A stretch of DNA of 64,000 nt from Lycorma delicatula. Taxonomy: Eukaryota; Arthropoda; Insecta; Hemiptera; Fulgoridae. A program made the position numbers and the translations under genes. Within the stretch, counting starts at the first letter, position 1. Each line of letters starts with the position of its first letter. Of the stretch, positions 1 to 12,724 are shown piece after piece. The stretch is from NCBI RefSeq assembly GCF_047948215.1, contig NC_134461.1:92090245-92154244 (forward strand), in the 5' to 3' direction. Under the pieces are notes generated by a model. The model was not told the origin of the DNA and made no database searches. It was given only the letters and a program-made list of their open reading frames with translations.

Positions 1-336
1 TGAAAAGCTCTCAATGAGGGCTTATTAATGCAATTAAGAAAAGGTCCAAAATCCAAATTTGTTTAGATTTTTTTGAACACTTTTGGTCCAGTCGATTACA
101 ATCAAAAGAGGAAGTACCAACTTGATGTTACAACAGTCCTAAATCCAAAATTTCAACTTCCTACGGCTAATCGTTTTTGAGTTATGCGAGATATACAATA
201 CTTATGTACAGATGTCGCGCCGAAACTAATCAAAATGGATTCAGAGGTGGTCAAAATGAATATTTCCGTTGAAATCTGAAAACCGAAATTTTTCGCGATC
301 ACAATACTTCCTTTTCTACGTACAAGGAAGTAAAAA
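1..336 (+). repeat. Rep-C copy, cut by window start
   Basis: 3' part of a ~700-bp dispersed family present at least eight more times here (1825, 9936, 26309, 29146, 30229, 31643, 61203, 63678). It ends with the family's terminal hairpin (ttcctt...aaggaa) followed by a short A-tract at 331-336. No coding capacity is seen. Confidence 0.85.
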
Positions 337-1550
337 TGTATAAAACATCTACTATCGTTCTTAATTTATTTTATACCGGTTTCAAAAGGAAATAAGTCAA
401 TAATTTATAAATAAATAAACAAAAAAAAAGGTAAATAGCTTTAACCTTATAAAGTTTGGTTATCTTAACACGTTTGCACAACTGTCAAAAACTCTAAATT
501 TATTTAACAAGTTTTTAATCCCTTCACACAAGCCGTATTCAAAAAAACCGATCATTAGGATACAATATAAGTTTGGTACCGATAAAATTATCGATAAAAT
601 TATTATCGATAAAATTAAAAGAACAAAAATTTAGTTGAATTATTTTGATATCAAAATAGATCTAATTAAGAAATCGAATTATGAAAATAATAATATTAAA
701 AGTAAAAACGTGTCATGAATTTTATTAAAAAGACTGATGATTTAATGGTACTTACTGGTACACGTATATTCCTTGTAATTATGCACCGAGCAATATAGAT
801 GGACTTGAGCAAACTTAAACTCATTTAAGTTACCTTTGTAGATAAAATATAACTTACTCTGACCGTAGATTCGACTATTAAACCAAACTTTGGAATTTAA
901 TGGCTGATTTGGGACCGGTCACATTTACAGTTAAGTCCTTTAAAACACAAAGAGCTACATCATCTTTAAGGGTTTAACACGAACCAGAAATTAACAAATT
1001 AACATGATATTATGTATTTACGTTTACATCTTTTGGGGTTATTATATTCATCAAAATACTTAAATTTTTAAAAATAAATTCGTTTAAATTAGTATTATTA
1101 ATTAATAGATATATTTATTAGTAATGAAATACATGTCTTCATCGAAGTTAAGAATTACAAATTTTTTTCTATATAATTTTCTCCTCAACCAATTACAATA
1201 TTTTATTGGTCTCTGTTTATTGCTCTTTAATCTATAATTCAGTGAACTGAATGAAATGGAATTTTTACCGTTAGAAAGTTTTGTTATCAGAAGAAATGAA
1301 CGTTAAAAACACGTCCAAAAATATACCTGATGTGTCGTTTCTTGGCAAAAAAAAAACTTTTGGCATATTCTCGTTTCTTTGTGGTTACTTAAAATATTAT
1401 TTTCTAGATTAAAATTAAACAAATATGATTTTCAAAAACTTATGTTTAAAGCATTTCTTAAATCACAAGGCTCGTCCCGTGTCATAGAAAAATATAGTCT
1501 TTTGCCATTTATTTTTATTAATGAAAATTAAAAAAAAAATTAAAGGAAAC
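337..1550. other. AT-rich stretch, no gene seen
   Basis: Low-complexity AT-rich DNA with no recognisable coding frame or repeat family. Confidence 0.5.
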
Positions 1551-1820
1551 AGTTGTTAACTAGCTCGTCATCGCAAATCAGTTGATTTCGAAGTCGAGAA
1601 TTCTAAGATTCAAATTTTAGTAAAGACAGTTATTTTTTTACGGATTTGAATACTACGTCACGGATACCGGTGTTCTTTGATGGTTGGGTTTCAATTAAGC
1701 ACATATCTCAGAAATGGTCGACCTCAGACTGTACAAGACTACACTTCATTTACATTCATACATATCATCCTCATCCATCCTCTAAAAACCTTACGGTGGT
1801 TCCGGAGGCTAAACAAAAAA
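1551..1820 (+). repeat. SINE-B copy, slightly 5'-truncated
   Basis: tRNA-headed SINE. The body carries cgcaaatcag, the box-B-like agattcaaatt and the core ggttgggtttcaatt. The tail is the ggtggttccggaggctaaac shared with the other SINE-B copies. Its A-rich end abuts the Rep-C copy that starts at 1825. Confidence 0.8.
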
Positions 1821-1824
1821 AATT

Positions 1825-2530
1825 CTGATGTGGACACCACAGGACTTCCTTGCACGCCTATTAAATTACATATTCACATATTTTTAAAATGAAAAGTACA
1901 TAAAATTTTATTTTATTAATAACTTCTGACATTTTTTCATATTTATTTTGTCATTATTGAATTATAATTTATTGTAATTTTTTTTTACAATCAGAGGTTA
2001 ATAATTATTAATAAATTAATGTATTTTAATAAAAAAAAATTGAAAAGAAAGAATAAAGGAAATTAAGTCAGATTCGAACCGATGTGCTTTCCCCTTGTTA
2101 GATCTAAATAATTCATTAATTAAAATTCTATTTGGCTATAACTCTGGAACCAATGAATGTAAGTACCAATTACGATATATCATTGAAAAGTTCTTAATAA
2201 GAGCTTTTCAACGATATATAAGATTACTGCTGTTAAGAAAAAGTAAAAAATCCAAATGTTTGGGATTTTGAGCTATTTTTGGACATTTTTAGCCAAGTTG
2301 GTGCAATCAAAAGAGAAGGTTTACAACTTGATGTTACAACAGTTCTAAACCCAAAATTTCAACATTTTACAGCTAATCGTTTTTGAGTTATGTGAGAAAC
2401 ATACGTGTCACGCCGAAACTAGTGAAAATGGATTCAGGGATGGTCAAAATGGATATTTCCGTTTAAATCTGAAAGCCGAAATTTTTCGCGATCAAATACT
2501 TCCTTTACTTCGTACAAGGAAGTAAAAAAA
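1825..2530 (+). repeat. Rep-C copy, near full length (~706 bp)
   Basis: The reference copy. It starts ctgatgtggacacca, then acttccttgcacgcc. In the middle is a reversed box-B-like gattcgaaccgatgtg (tRNA-like on the minus strand). It then carries the phrase aacattttacagctaatcg and ends in a hairpin: acttcctt, a 10-nt loop, then aaggaagt and A's. Ends relate as an inverted acttccttgtacg / cgtacaaggaagt pair. Non-coding; mechanism of movement unknown. Confidence 0.85.
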
Positions 2531-2564
2531 AGAGAGAGTGAGTGAGAAAGAGAGAGAGAGAAAG
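2531..2564 (+). repeat. (GA)n simple repeat
   Basis: Purine dinucleotide tract directly after the A-tail of the Rep-C copy. Confidence 0.9.
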
Positions 2565-4295
2565 CTCTTCTTCTGGTGAAGATGGATTATTTATTTTCAA
2601 TTCTACGCAAAACATTACATGAATAAAAATTAAAACTTGCATAATTATAAATATTTACTTCTAAAATGATGTAAAAAAATTATTAAAATCGTTTTTTATA
2701 TTAAAAAATATAGTTATCCAATTTTTTGTAAAAAAAAAAAATGAAACGTAATTACTTAATAGTATTTTTTTTTAAATGGGTTTTTTATCATAAAAATTAT
2801 TAACAAAGAATTTTTTAATAAATTTAAAGCAATTATTTAAAATAGTTATATCTGAATATTTCCACTTTTTGCTTAAAAAAAATAAAAAGTTTAACTTTGA
2901 TTTTCAGGTGGGTAACTTTAGAGAGTAAGTAAAATAAATGGTCGAGCTGTTAGGCAAGATTAAGGAAGAAATGGAGAGTTAGAGCAAACAGAACGAAACT
3001 TCATTCTTTTTATAATAAATTAATTATAAATATTGGGAAAAGAATATATTATAAATGATTATAGCAGTAATTTTATTCGAGTTTTTAAAGAGAGAAATTC
3101 AATTGAATACTAATCCGCAAAGGGATCGGCGATTATATTCCTTATGTAGTATATGCTTTTTATGGATAAATGTGTCCTTTTTGGGAGGAGGAAGAACTTT
3201 GGAAAAAGATGGTTTGGTAATTTAATTTTAAGTGAGGGTGTGAAGTTAGTTGTTTCTTGAGTGGAAATAAGTTAAGGAGTGAGTAATTTAGTTAGATATG
3301 TATGGAATGCATGTAAGTACAGAAAAGCGTTGGTGGTTGAATTTAACTTTTAAAGCGCTTTGATTTTCATGTTTTCTTTTTGTTATTCTCATTTACTTAA
3401 AAATCAAATCTTCAGTTATACGTTGTAAATTTAAATTCTTGTAGATCTTTTTATTTTATTTAAAAAATAACATTATTCTGGAAAAGTTACATTTTCTTTT
3501 ATTATTAATTCAGGAAAATCGGAAGAAAAAAAATAAAATCTTTTCTTGGTTAGTATTCGTCCGTATAGCTACTAAATTTTGGAATCCGATTACTTTTTTG
3601 TCTTTTTGTTTTGTAATACAGGGTACGGGTTTAAAAAAATACATATATTTAGATCTTATATTCGTAGAATTCTTCATCTACACCTTTCCAAAAAGTTTTT
3701 AAATCGGTCACGTTGTTGTCATCGAAATTTCATCAGTAGACTACCATTAGATGGATTTTTTTTTTTGTTGTTGTTATTCTGAAACATGTCATTGAAAAAT
3801 GTTCAAACACAGACAGTAATTTGTAGAACAGTCGTGTAATTTAATTGTAATAACATACATCATAATGTTTTATTACTCTGCAGTGAGTAAATTGACATTG
3901 TCTTGTAATAAGTTGACTGTTAGTATACTTTGCTCCAAGAAGGTCATCTTTCGATGCGAAATATTTTTTGCCTTTTTCAGAATTTACAACAGCAAATTTT
4001 TTATTTATAATTAGACAAGTCGCCGTCTCGGCTTTACCAGAATAATTTTTTTAATAGCAAACAAATTTATTTATAAATAAAAATTATTTAATCAAGAATA
4101 TTGTTTTTAGATTTTCATTAAATCATGATAAAACGGTACATAAAAAAATCTGTATTAAAAATATAGAAGGAATATATATGATAACTAACGAAGAGTTGCC
4201 TAACGCTTAAATATATATGGTCCTGATAAAGGCCGATTTAAAATATAGCACTGAAAAGTACAGTTTGAAATATTTTTATTTCAGAACTTCCTAAT
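2565..4295. other. AT-rich stretch, no gene seen
   Basis: No splice-flanked coding segment or repeat family was recognised. A slightly G-richer patch at 3120-3300 has no open frame of note. Confidence 0.5.
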
Positions 4296-4305
4296 AAAGT
4301 ACATT

Positions 4306-4476
4306 TATTTTCTTTATTTTTATTTTTTAACCTCCGGGGCCACCATTATGTATTGGTTCAGAAGATGAAATATGATTTTAGCGTGTGAAAATACCACGCC
4401 TGAATGGGATTCGAACCCGGGACCTCCGGATGAAAAGCCGAGACGTTACCGCTCGCGCCACGGAAGCCGGCATTAC
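4306..4476 (-). repeat. SINE-A copy with target duplication
   Basis: Reverse-oriented tRNA-derived SINE. On the minus strand it has box A-like (tggcgcgagcggtaacg), box B ggttcgaatcc, the tggtattttcacacgct body and the tail ggtggccccggaggttaaaa. The 10-bp direct repeat aaagtacatt flanks it at 4296-4305 and 4477-4486, marking a retroposed insertion. Confidence 0.9.
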
Positions 4477-4486
4477 AAAGTACATT

Positions 4487-5229
4487 GACAGTCATAAAAT
4501 ACAAGTTATTAATATTTAAATATTCGACTGCCACTGTTGTAAATTATATTAAACATAGATTAAAAAGATTAGAAATCTTAACGTGTGCAAAATGATGTTT
4601 CACTAAATATTTTCTTCGGCTTCAAACAATTCAAAAATAATTTTCTGATATTTATCTGAATAGTATCTGCATGATAAAATCTAAAGTGAATATCTCGTTT
4701 AGTATAGTCGGAAATGGGAAAAATTTGCACACTGTGTTTTTTTTACCTTTCTTCACCAGTTTCAAGGTCGATTTCGAAAAAATTGGAAATTAGTTCTTAT
4801 ATATTTACATGAAAATTACAGACACAAAGTATCAAGGTGATATCTTATCTTCTTCATTTGTTCCTGAGAAATTAAAAAAATAGTAAATTACATTAATACT
4901 CAATTTTAACCCTTTATACTTAAAATTTAAAAATAACTAGAAATTGGTTTTTACATGTTCACATGAAGAATACACACACCAAAAATCAAGTTGATATCTT
5001 CATTTTTTCTCGAGAAATTAAAAAAAAAATAGTAAATTTCATTGTTACTCCATTTTAACCCATTAAACTCGGAATTTCGAAAAATCTTATTGTCTTATAC
5101 AAATTTCGTTCAATTTATCTTCAGTATTTTTTACTGGGTATTGATGAATCAATCAGTCAAGACAAGTACTTTATAGGTACGGATAATTAGACCAGCCTTT
5201 TATTATTAAAAAAATATATATTTATTTAT
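4487..5229. other. AT-rich stretch with a weak local duplication
   Basis: No gene. Two similar blocks, about 4785-4910 and 4940-5075 (both with a long-A tract, then gtaaatt, cattnntactc and ttttaaccc), look like an old tandem duplication of ~150 bp. Confidence 0.45.
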
Positions 5230-5412
5230 CACTCTTTTTCTGTTTAGCCTCTGGAACCACCGTAAGGTACTATTTCAGAGGATGAATGAAGATGATATGT
5301 ATAAATGAAGCGTAGTCTTGTACAGACTGAGGTCGATCATTTCTGAGATATGTGCTTAATTGAAACCCAACCATCAAAGAACATCGGTAACCACGATTCA
5401 AATCCGTGTAAT
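5230..5412 (-). repeat. SINE-B copy, 5'-truncated
   Basis: On the minus strand the sequence matches the second half of SINE-B, from the gattcaaatccgtg region to the tail ggttccagaggctaaacag. The tRNA-like head is missing. Confidence 0.75.
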
Positions 5413-5590
5413 ATATTTTTTTATTAATGTGTTTTTAACTTCATGTAAATTGCGCAATGAAACGTAACTAATTAAAAAAATAAATATTGTTTTAAAATAT
5501 AATTAAGAATATTAACATTTTTTAATTGTTCTTTAATTTCCACAATTTTTTTTTTAATGATAATCTAGAAACATTGTCCCGTGGAAATAT

Positions 5591-5690
5591 GGAATTGAAA
5601 TTTTTTGCTATGAAAAATGCCATGCCTGACTAGAATTCGAATCCAGGATCTCCGGATCAAAGGCCGAGAGACGCTAAACTCCACCATAAT
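5591..5690 (-). repeat. SINE-A-related fragment
   Basis: Decayed tRNA-like head on the minus strand (ctggattcgaattctagtc, then aggcatggcattttt). The 3' body differs from the main SINE-A form and resembles the copies at 33820, 45893, 48749 and 63083 (ttccatat near the 3' side), so this is a second subfamily. Confidence 0.6.
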
Positions 5691-7008
5691 CTTAATATCA
5701 TTTAATTTTACTTCAGATTAAAAAATAATTATATAAAACGTTAGTTTTTATAAAGAACGAAAAAGTTTACAAATATGCCTCCTTTTTATTTTCATGTTAA
5801 ATTAGATTCCAGTTAAATGAAATGAAAAAATAAATATACAGTATTTAAGAACGAGATCGTTTGTTTACTTTTTACTACGCATAAATCTTCTATTTACGTT
5901 TGGGAAAATAATTTTAATGAGGCCGAAAAAATATTTACATTACGCCATCTTGTAAAATACTTTGTATACATATTTAGTAATGTACATCTTTTTAAATCTT
6001 AATATAATGTTCTCGAATAGTCCCCTTTTTATATATACATATATTTTTTCTAAGAAAATGTTTGTATAATATACAAAGCTTTTAAACATAAATAAATTTT
6101 ACCTTACATAGCGGTAACCACAAGTACTGCTTACTTTTTTTTTTTAATTTATATATGTATATATATTTTAATAATAAATAAATAATTGTTTGGAAGGATG
6201 ATAAGTTGTTTAATTAATACTGCCATTCAGAAGGATAAACATCAGAATACAGATACAACTGGTCATTATTTAGGTTATAATTCAGTAACAGAGGATTTTT
6301 TTTTTTTGTTTTATATAAATAATAAAAAAAGAGGATTATGGAAGTTTAAAGATTGTAAAAACGGATAAATAACGTCGGTTATATAAACATTTTATATCGA
6401 TATAATACGAGACCGATAGGTTATACGGCTTTTGTATATATACTGATTGGGTTACTCGATACTAATGTATTCTCTCTACACGATCATCATCAATTCCTAC
6501 GTGCGATTTCTTCAGATTATCATTTTAATTATCAGCAAAGTAAATTGGCCGTAGAAAGATGGTGATATCAGAAAAGCATATCAGCATCTGTAACTTAACT
6601 AATACTTCTACTACCACAATATCAGCAGCTTCTTTATAACAACAATATCCATCTTTGTTCTTCTATCTTTCCCTTACACGCCCTTCTTCATCAATAATCA
6701 ATGTAAACCCCTCCCCAGTCTCTTTCTCTCATTCTTCCTCTCCTACTCCTCTTATTTTATGTTTGTATTCTCTTTATGTTTACACTCCTCCTTAATCGGC
6801 ACCTATCATTAGATATACATTTTCCAATTAACGCCAAACCATTGCCTATTTCGAAATCATATTGCGGTATTGCGTTTTGTAATATAACATTATAAAGAAT
6901 AAATGAGTTTCTGATTTGATTATACTACCTTTAACAACTACAATATTATCTATGTACTCTACAAATATTTATAAATATTTATTTATGTATACGTACATAC
7001 CATGGATA

Positions 7009-7014
<6 letters not shown>
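5691..7014. other. AT-rich, then pyrimidine-rich stretch
   Basis: No gene seen. From 6480 to 6800 the plus strand is markedly C/T-rich, with cct, ctc and catcatc runs; a similar tract lies at 15000-15180. They may be simple-sequence remnants or GAGA-type sites; nothing decides between these. Confidence 0.4.

Positions 7015-7061
<47 letters not shown>
7015..7061. repeat. (TA)n microsatellite
   Basis: About 23 TA units; a second TA run of ~24 bp follows at 7124-7147. Confidence 0.95.
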
Positions 7062-7066
<5 letters not shown>

Positions 7067-7531
7067 TTAAATAATTATTCCTGATTGAATAAGAATCAAA
7101 GCTAGTTCTAAGTTATATACAAATTATATATATATATATATATATATTGAATTTATCATTCAATACTTTAATTACTTTAAAGTAATTAAATTTGGGAAAA
7201 ATATGATAAGCTGTTTCTTTTACGTAAACGTCTACAACTGGATTTATATGGTAGATAGATAATTTATTTCATAATAAATTAAAGTAACAACGGAATAAAA
7301 AAGAGGGTTATGAAGGAAAATAAAAATTAATTTTAACTGTTGATACCGCGTCTTTAAAAAAAGGAGTACATTAGTTTCATGTAAGTGTAAAATACAGTAC
7401 GGTCTTTGAAGTTATCAACATATCATTTTCTTTGTAGATTACAATGAAGCGACTTTACTCTTTTTTGAAATATGGCCGATATTGTAGACAATTGTTATAA
7501 ATATTTTAATTTTTTCCTTCACAATTGTTTC

Positions 7532-7978
7532 ACTTTCCCGTCTAGCGTTATAAAAGAACTATAGCTTTAGAAGGGAAAGTATTGCAATCTGTCCAAACTG
7601 AGCATATGCGGTTTTCACCGGATCTTTACGTTTTGACATCTAGGGAACCCAAAAAACCGGATGGAAATTTTCCGGATATTCGTAAGTATGTTCGGTGACC
7701 CCCTCTAAATCACATTATATCTACAGAACTACTGAACCGAATTTGACCAAACTTGGTCAGGTTACTTCTATATATGGGACATTGATGCCGTTAAATTTTC
7801 AACTTAAAATGTCAAAGGTGAGGCTTTAGAGTAATGTTAACCTCAGTATCTGGGGATTTTTCATAATTAAGGTCATATTTTTATGAAGCACATTCGTTAA
7901 TAATTAAAAAATAACAAATTTGCAAAAAAAATGTTTTTGCAAAATCGCACCTCTACCCAAAAAAAAAAAATGCTGGTA
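7532..7978 (+). repeat. Rep-E copy, 3'-truncated
   Basis: Starts with the terminal hairpin actttccc ... gggaaagt (7532-7611 region), then attgcaatctgtcc. The body contains ccaaacttggtcagg and the phrase ctacagaactactgaaccga. Other copies lie at 22502 and 46204. Non-coding. Confidence 0.75.
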
Positions 7979-9214
7979 CAGATAACTTAATTTTAGGTAC
8001 AATTAAAATTTTATAATGATTATTTCAGTAATTTTTGTGGTTATTGGGAACAAAGGAAACAGACGTTGTATTTTTATGTACGAGCAGTAATGAGATTTTA
8101 TAATAAACGCAGTTTGTTGTGAAAATATTACGGAGAAAATAGATGAAAAGTGAATAATTTTTATATGTAAGTTCTGGTTATTCATGCTGGGTTTTTTATA
8201 TACGAAATAAATTGCAATTCTTAATAGTTGTGTAGAAAAAAATAAGTTTTAATATTGTATAATTTATTTTTTTCCATCAGGTGGGTTGTAAGAAATAATT
8301 CTTCAACGAAAGGTATTTTTTTCATAACGTATATAACATTTGTGGGTGTGTATGTGTGTGTGTGTGTCTTTGTTAATATTATTATTAATAAAAGAATAAT
8401 AATAATCGTTTTCCTGCATTTTATTTAAAATCATGAGTAGAAAAATATTTTAATATTTAAATTAGAAAATAAAATAATTTAATCGTTTTATTATATTAAA
8501 TAACTTACAAACTATTGTCAAAGGATAAAACAAGAAATAATAGAAGATAAAGAATACGAAAGGAAAAAAGACCAAAGATTTTATCATTTCTAAAAAGTTT
8601 TGGAAGAGGCGTGTATTACATCGTAAAATGTTAACTACGGCGACAAAATGCTAATATGGCAACTATACCATCAATGACGGTAAAAAAGAACAGGTTTTAT
8701 TATTATTTTATTATAAATATCTTAAGAATAAAAATAAAATAAAAATAACATCTTAGCCTTAAGCTTACACCCCCACTTAATATTACATATTCAAAGTAAG
8801 GGACGTGTGGGCGCCCCCATCTTCTATTAAATTCATCACACAAGTATGAAGAAGATCTTTGTGATTTCATATTATAATTACATAGAAGAATATTATTGGA
8901 ATATTAAAAGGGAGAAAACATAAATATATTAAATGAATGAATATTAAATACAATGTTCTGTAGTAAATCTTATTCAGTTTTTCCCCCTTTTAAATAATAG
9001 TATATGTACGAATGTACAAATCCAACTCTGTACGTTATTACTTTTTTTAGGCAAAGTCTGCATCCCGGTTTATTGTTTATGAATTTTTTTTTTGTTTTAC
9101 TACATAAAAGATAATATTATAATATATAAAGCTTTTTTCACAACAAATAAAATTTAAATTTCATTTAAATTTATTTTTCTGAACGGAATAGTTGATAAAT
9201 CATACCATATATAG
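7979..9214. other. AT-rich stretch, no gene seen
   Basis: Contains a (TG)n tract at 8341-8367. No repeat family was recognised otherwise; the segment 8610-8880 is more complex but not open in any frame. Confidence 0.45.
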
Positions 9215-9935
9215 GTACGGTCGGTCCAAAGAGTATTGAGATAACTGCAATTCGAAAAATTTTATTCTGAATCTATATTTACATGTACCTTTTCAAAATA
9301 GTCTTTAAATACAACATATTGATTCCACCGACCCGATTTTCAAACACGAAATTCAGGTCATCTTTCGAAAACATTTTCCTTTTCCTACATGGCTTTTACG
9401 ACCTCTAGATTCGTCTCAAATTTTCGCCCTTTCACCACTTTTAGAAACAGCCAGAAGTAGCACGGAACTAGATCAAAGCTATATCGTGAGTAAAGAACCG
9501 TTTTAATTTTTCACATTCAAAAATTCGCAGATTGAACGACATGGGGCGTTTATTATCGTGATACAACAGAAATTCTTCAATTTTTCTAATCTAAATTAGC
9601 ATTATCTTCAGCACATTGATGTGCCAGTTGTCCCTGTAGCTGTTGATAAATTAATTATTTTTTTATAAAATAACACGATCATCATGACTTTACCCGGGCT
9701 GCATGTAGTTTTCGTTACTTCCATCGAGAGGTTTATTGTTTCATCTCAGGATCATAATGGAACCCCCAAATCTTTTCAAGGGTTACCACATTTTGCAGAA
9801 AGTGTGTTCCTTCCTTCTTGTAGCGAGCCAATAATTTTTCGTAGTCGAATATAGTCAAGCATTAAGAGCAGCGGAACTCTTCGATATGCAACGCGTTTTA
9901 TACGTATTCGCTCGCTCAGAATGTTATGTGCGCTG
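9215..9935 (-). pseudogene. Mariner transposase fossil
   Basis: Minus-strand reading, in several frames, gives a decayed mariner transposase. RIRIKRVAYRRVP lies around 9930-9885. A GSLQEGRN block is followed by a degenerate catalytic-core start (VTLEKIWGFHYDPEMKQ at ~9790-9740, where intact elements have GDE/TW). Next come LYHDNKRPMSFNLRIFE, corresponding to the second catalytic block H-D-N, and a C-terminal region with KPCRKRKMFSKDD. Stops and frameshifts are frequent, so it is dead. Its 5' half is cut by the short Rep-C copy at 9936. In intact relatives this enzyme cuts and pastes the element at TA sites. Confidence 0.7.
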
Positions 9936-10286
9936 TTTTTACTTTCTTGTACGAAGTAAAGGAAGTATTGTGATCGCGAAAAATTTCGATTTTCAGATTT
10001 CAACGGAAATATCTATTTTCACCATCGCTGAATCCATTTTGACTAGTTTCGGCGTGACGTCTGTATGTATGTATCACGCATAATTCAAAAACGATTAGTC
10101 GTAGGATGTTGAAATTTTGGATTTAGGACTGTTGTAACATCTAGTTGGCCATCTTTTGATGGCAATTAACTAGACCAAAACTGTCTAAAAAAGCCCAAAA
10201 TCCAAAATAATTTGAATTTTGGACTTCTGAAATCCGAAAATTTTTATCGATTGCCATACTTCCTTATACTACAAGGCAGTAAAAAA
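9936..10286 (-). repeat. Short, nearly symmetric Rep-C form (351 bp)
   Basis: Begins tttttactttcttgtacg with the hairpin and gtgatcgcgaaaaatttcg. It ends with a decayed inverted copy of that end (cgaaaatttttatcgattgc ... acaaggcagtaaaaaa). The ~340-bp right half of the long form is absent. It therefore looks like an inverted-repeat, MITE-like derivative inserted in the mariner fossil. Confidence 0.75.
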
Positions 10287-10306
10287 GATTAATCTTTTTG
10301 CTTCAT

Positions 10307-10307
<1 letters not shown>

Positions 10308-10338
<31 letters not shown>
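10308..10338. repeat. (AT)n microsatellite
   Basis: Pure AT run. Confidence 0.95.
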
Positions 10339-10341
<3 letters not shown>

Positions 10342-10504
10342 CATGGATACAGAAATAAGTTATGAATTTTTCTTCGTCAAAGATATATGTACTTTAGTTA
10401 CCATAGTTACTACTATTCTGCCTTTTTTAATTTAGTTTTGTTTTTATGTTTTTATACAGACTGAATATTTTAATTGTTATTTATCAGTATTATTCTGCAA
10501 CAAT

Positions 10505-10650
10505 AAGGGTAACAAACATTACGGGAGTCATCTGGCTAGTCGGGAATGGCGAGCGAAGCGAACTCTGCGGCCTTGGAGTAGGCCCAACGGAGCCTCTGAG
10601 TTGGCTCTGAGGTTTGCCTGGACCGATATGTGTCTCGAGAGTGGGAGAAA
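10505..10650. other. GC-rich patch of unknown origin
   Basis: About 145 bp far richer in GC than its surroundings, including gcgagcgaagcg and an inverted ggcctt/aggcc pair. It is probably part of a transposon; no protein is recognisable in either strand. Confidence 0.4.
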
Positions 10651-12724
10651 ATGATAGGAAAAAAATTATTATAAATACGAGTAACATTCAACCAAAAATA
10701 TTTTGAATTTTATATATTTAAAAAAAGAGATACGCTAAACGGTTTCGCAATAAATAATTGAAAGAATTTCTCTTTAAGAAAAACTAAAAAACTCTTATCC
10801 TAACAATTTTTTTTTCTATAAACGTTAAAATACTAGTATTTTACAAATAGTCTTCCTTGAAAAAGGTTTTCTTATAAACATACAAATGGAAGGTATTAAA
10901 TATATTCAGCATTTAGCCAATCGTAAAAACGAGTTTGGTTAGTATACAACAAAAATTTTATCAACTTTTTATTTTCCACTTGGCCTATTCATAGAGAGAT
11001 TGTTACGTTTTAAATTTTCTTTTTTTATTAATTTTAAAAATGCCAGTTAGATTTTTGTATTATTAAGTCTTGTTCGTTTGTTTTTTTTTTTTTTAATTTT
11101 GATATTTTTTTGTTTTGTATTTGTACTTATTTTATTAAACCGTAAATTATAACTACTGATAATAACTATATAATAATTAAAATACATATTTATTTTAAGA
11201 TTACCTATTATTTATTTTATTTATTAATTTTAATTAAAATAGTATTGTTAAGTTAAACCAAAGGTTTAATTTACATTTAGTTTCCTGTAGTTTCAATTAC
11301 ATTTATATTAATAGTACATTGCTTATCCTTAAACTGGTTATTTTCATAAACAGCCAAGAAGAAAATATTACGACTTGATATTAAAATATACGGTTTACCA
11401 ATGTAGGACGTCTGTTTTGTAGAATATACTCGTACTGCCAGCAGGATGAACTACCGTAACACATACAATTAACTTACGTACATGTACAAATAACTATTTT
11501 ACATTTCTTCGTTTATTTACAGTTATTTTTATTCAGTGACATTGACTTTGAACAGAATATCCCGGTTTTTTTTTACAACTTTAAATATTTATTTACACGG
11601 TAAAAAATAACATTAGTTGAATAAGATTTTATTACAAAATTAAATACGCAAAAGAAGTTGCTCTTAATATGTGAAAGTTTTATTCTTTAGTTCATTTAAA
11701 AATCTCAAAGTATATACAAGTATTCCCATAAATTAAAGAACAATGAATAATAAAGCAGGCAGTTAAACATCTCGATTGTTTGTAATTTGTAGTCTAATTA
11801 AAATAAAAAATTTTTTAAATATTTCATAAACATATATGAAAATATCTTGCATAAATATTAGAAATAAGTTAATTTGGGTTACTTTTTTTTTACATGTAAT
11901 ATACATTATCATGATTATGTATGTAATAATTGCATAATATTTTTAAAACTGTTTATAAATATTAATAAAGTAATACAATCAGTTAATAGTAATAATAATA
12001 AAAAGTATTTTATAACTTTATATTTACTATCAAATATGCTTCTCCTCATAATTGATGTAAAATAATTCAGTTTTAATGGATGTAAAGTTGATCATTAGAT
12101 TAACGAACAAAGAAGATAATAAAAATGTATAAATTAGTGTTGTACAATTATAAAATTATTTTTTACCCACTTATAATTAGTTATATGTATGTTTTCTTTA
12201 ACTACACTAAAAATCATACTAATACTGGAAAATCTGAAAATTTGAAATTTATTACAATGATTTTTCTTTTTTTAAAAAAATAAATTTTACGCTATTTTAA
12301 TTTCAAGTCGGTTTATCAAATTCATTTTTTTTTTTTTTCACCTATATTACAACTATTACATACTAGGTGGCAAAATTAAATAGTAAACGAGCTGTTTGAT
12401 GGAATAAACTTGTTTATATGAATCTGACAACAAAGTGATTGATACTGAACAATACAAAATTTATTATACCGGATGTCCTTCAATATTATTCTTTTGTTTT
12501 TAATTTTATTATTTGTTACGCAAATTTATTGTTTTTTTCTTCAAAAACTTCAAGTTTTAATTGTATTATATCGATATAAAATTTACTCAGTGTAGACACT
12601 TAATATTGTATTGTTTTAAACAAGTTGCAAATACAATGACTTGTACTTTTATTATTATAGAATTATTCTTTTCAAGTTACACTTCATATTAATTATATCA
12701 GTTTAACTAAAAGAAAAAAATATT
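10651..12724. other. AT-rich stretch, no gene seen
   Basis: Two kilobases of low-complexity AT-rich DNA. The small open frames in it are compositionally random. Confidence 0.5.
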
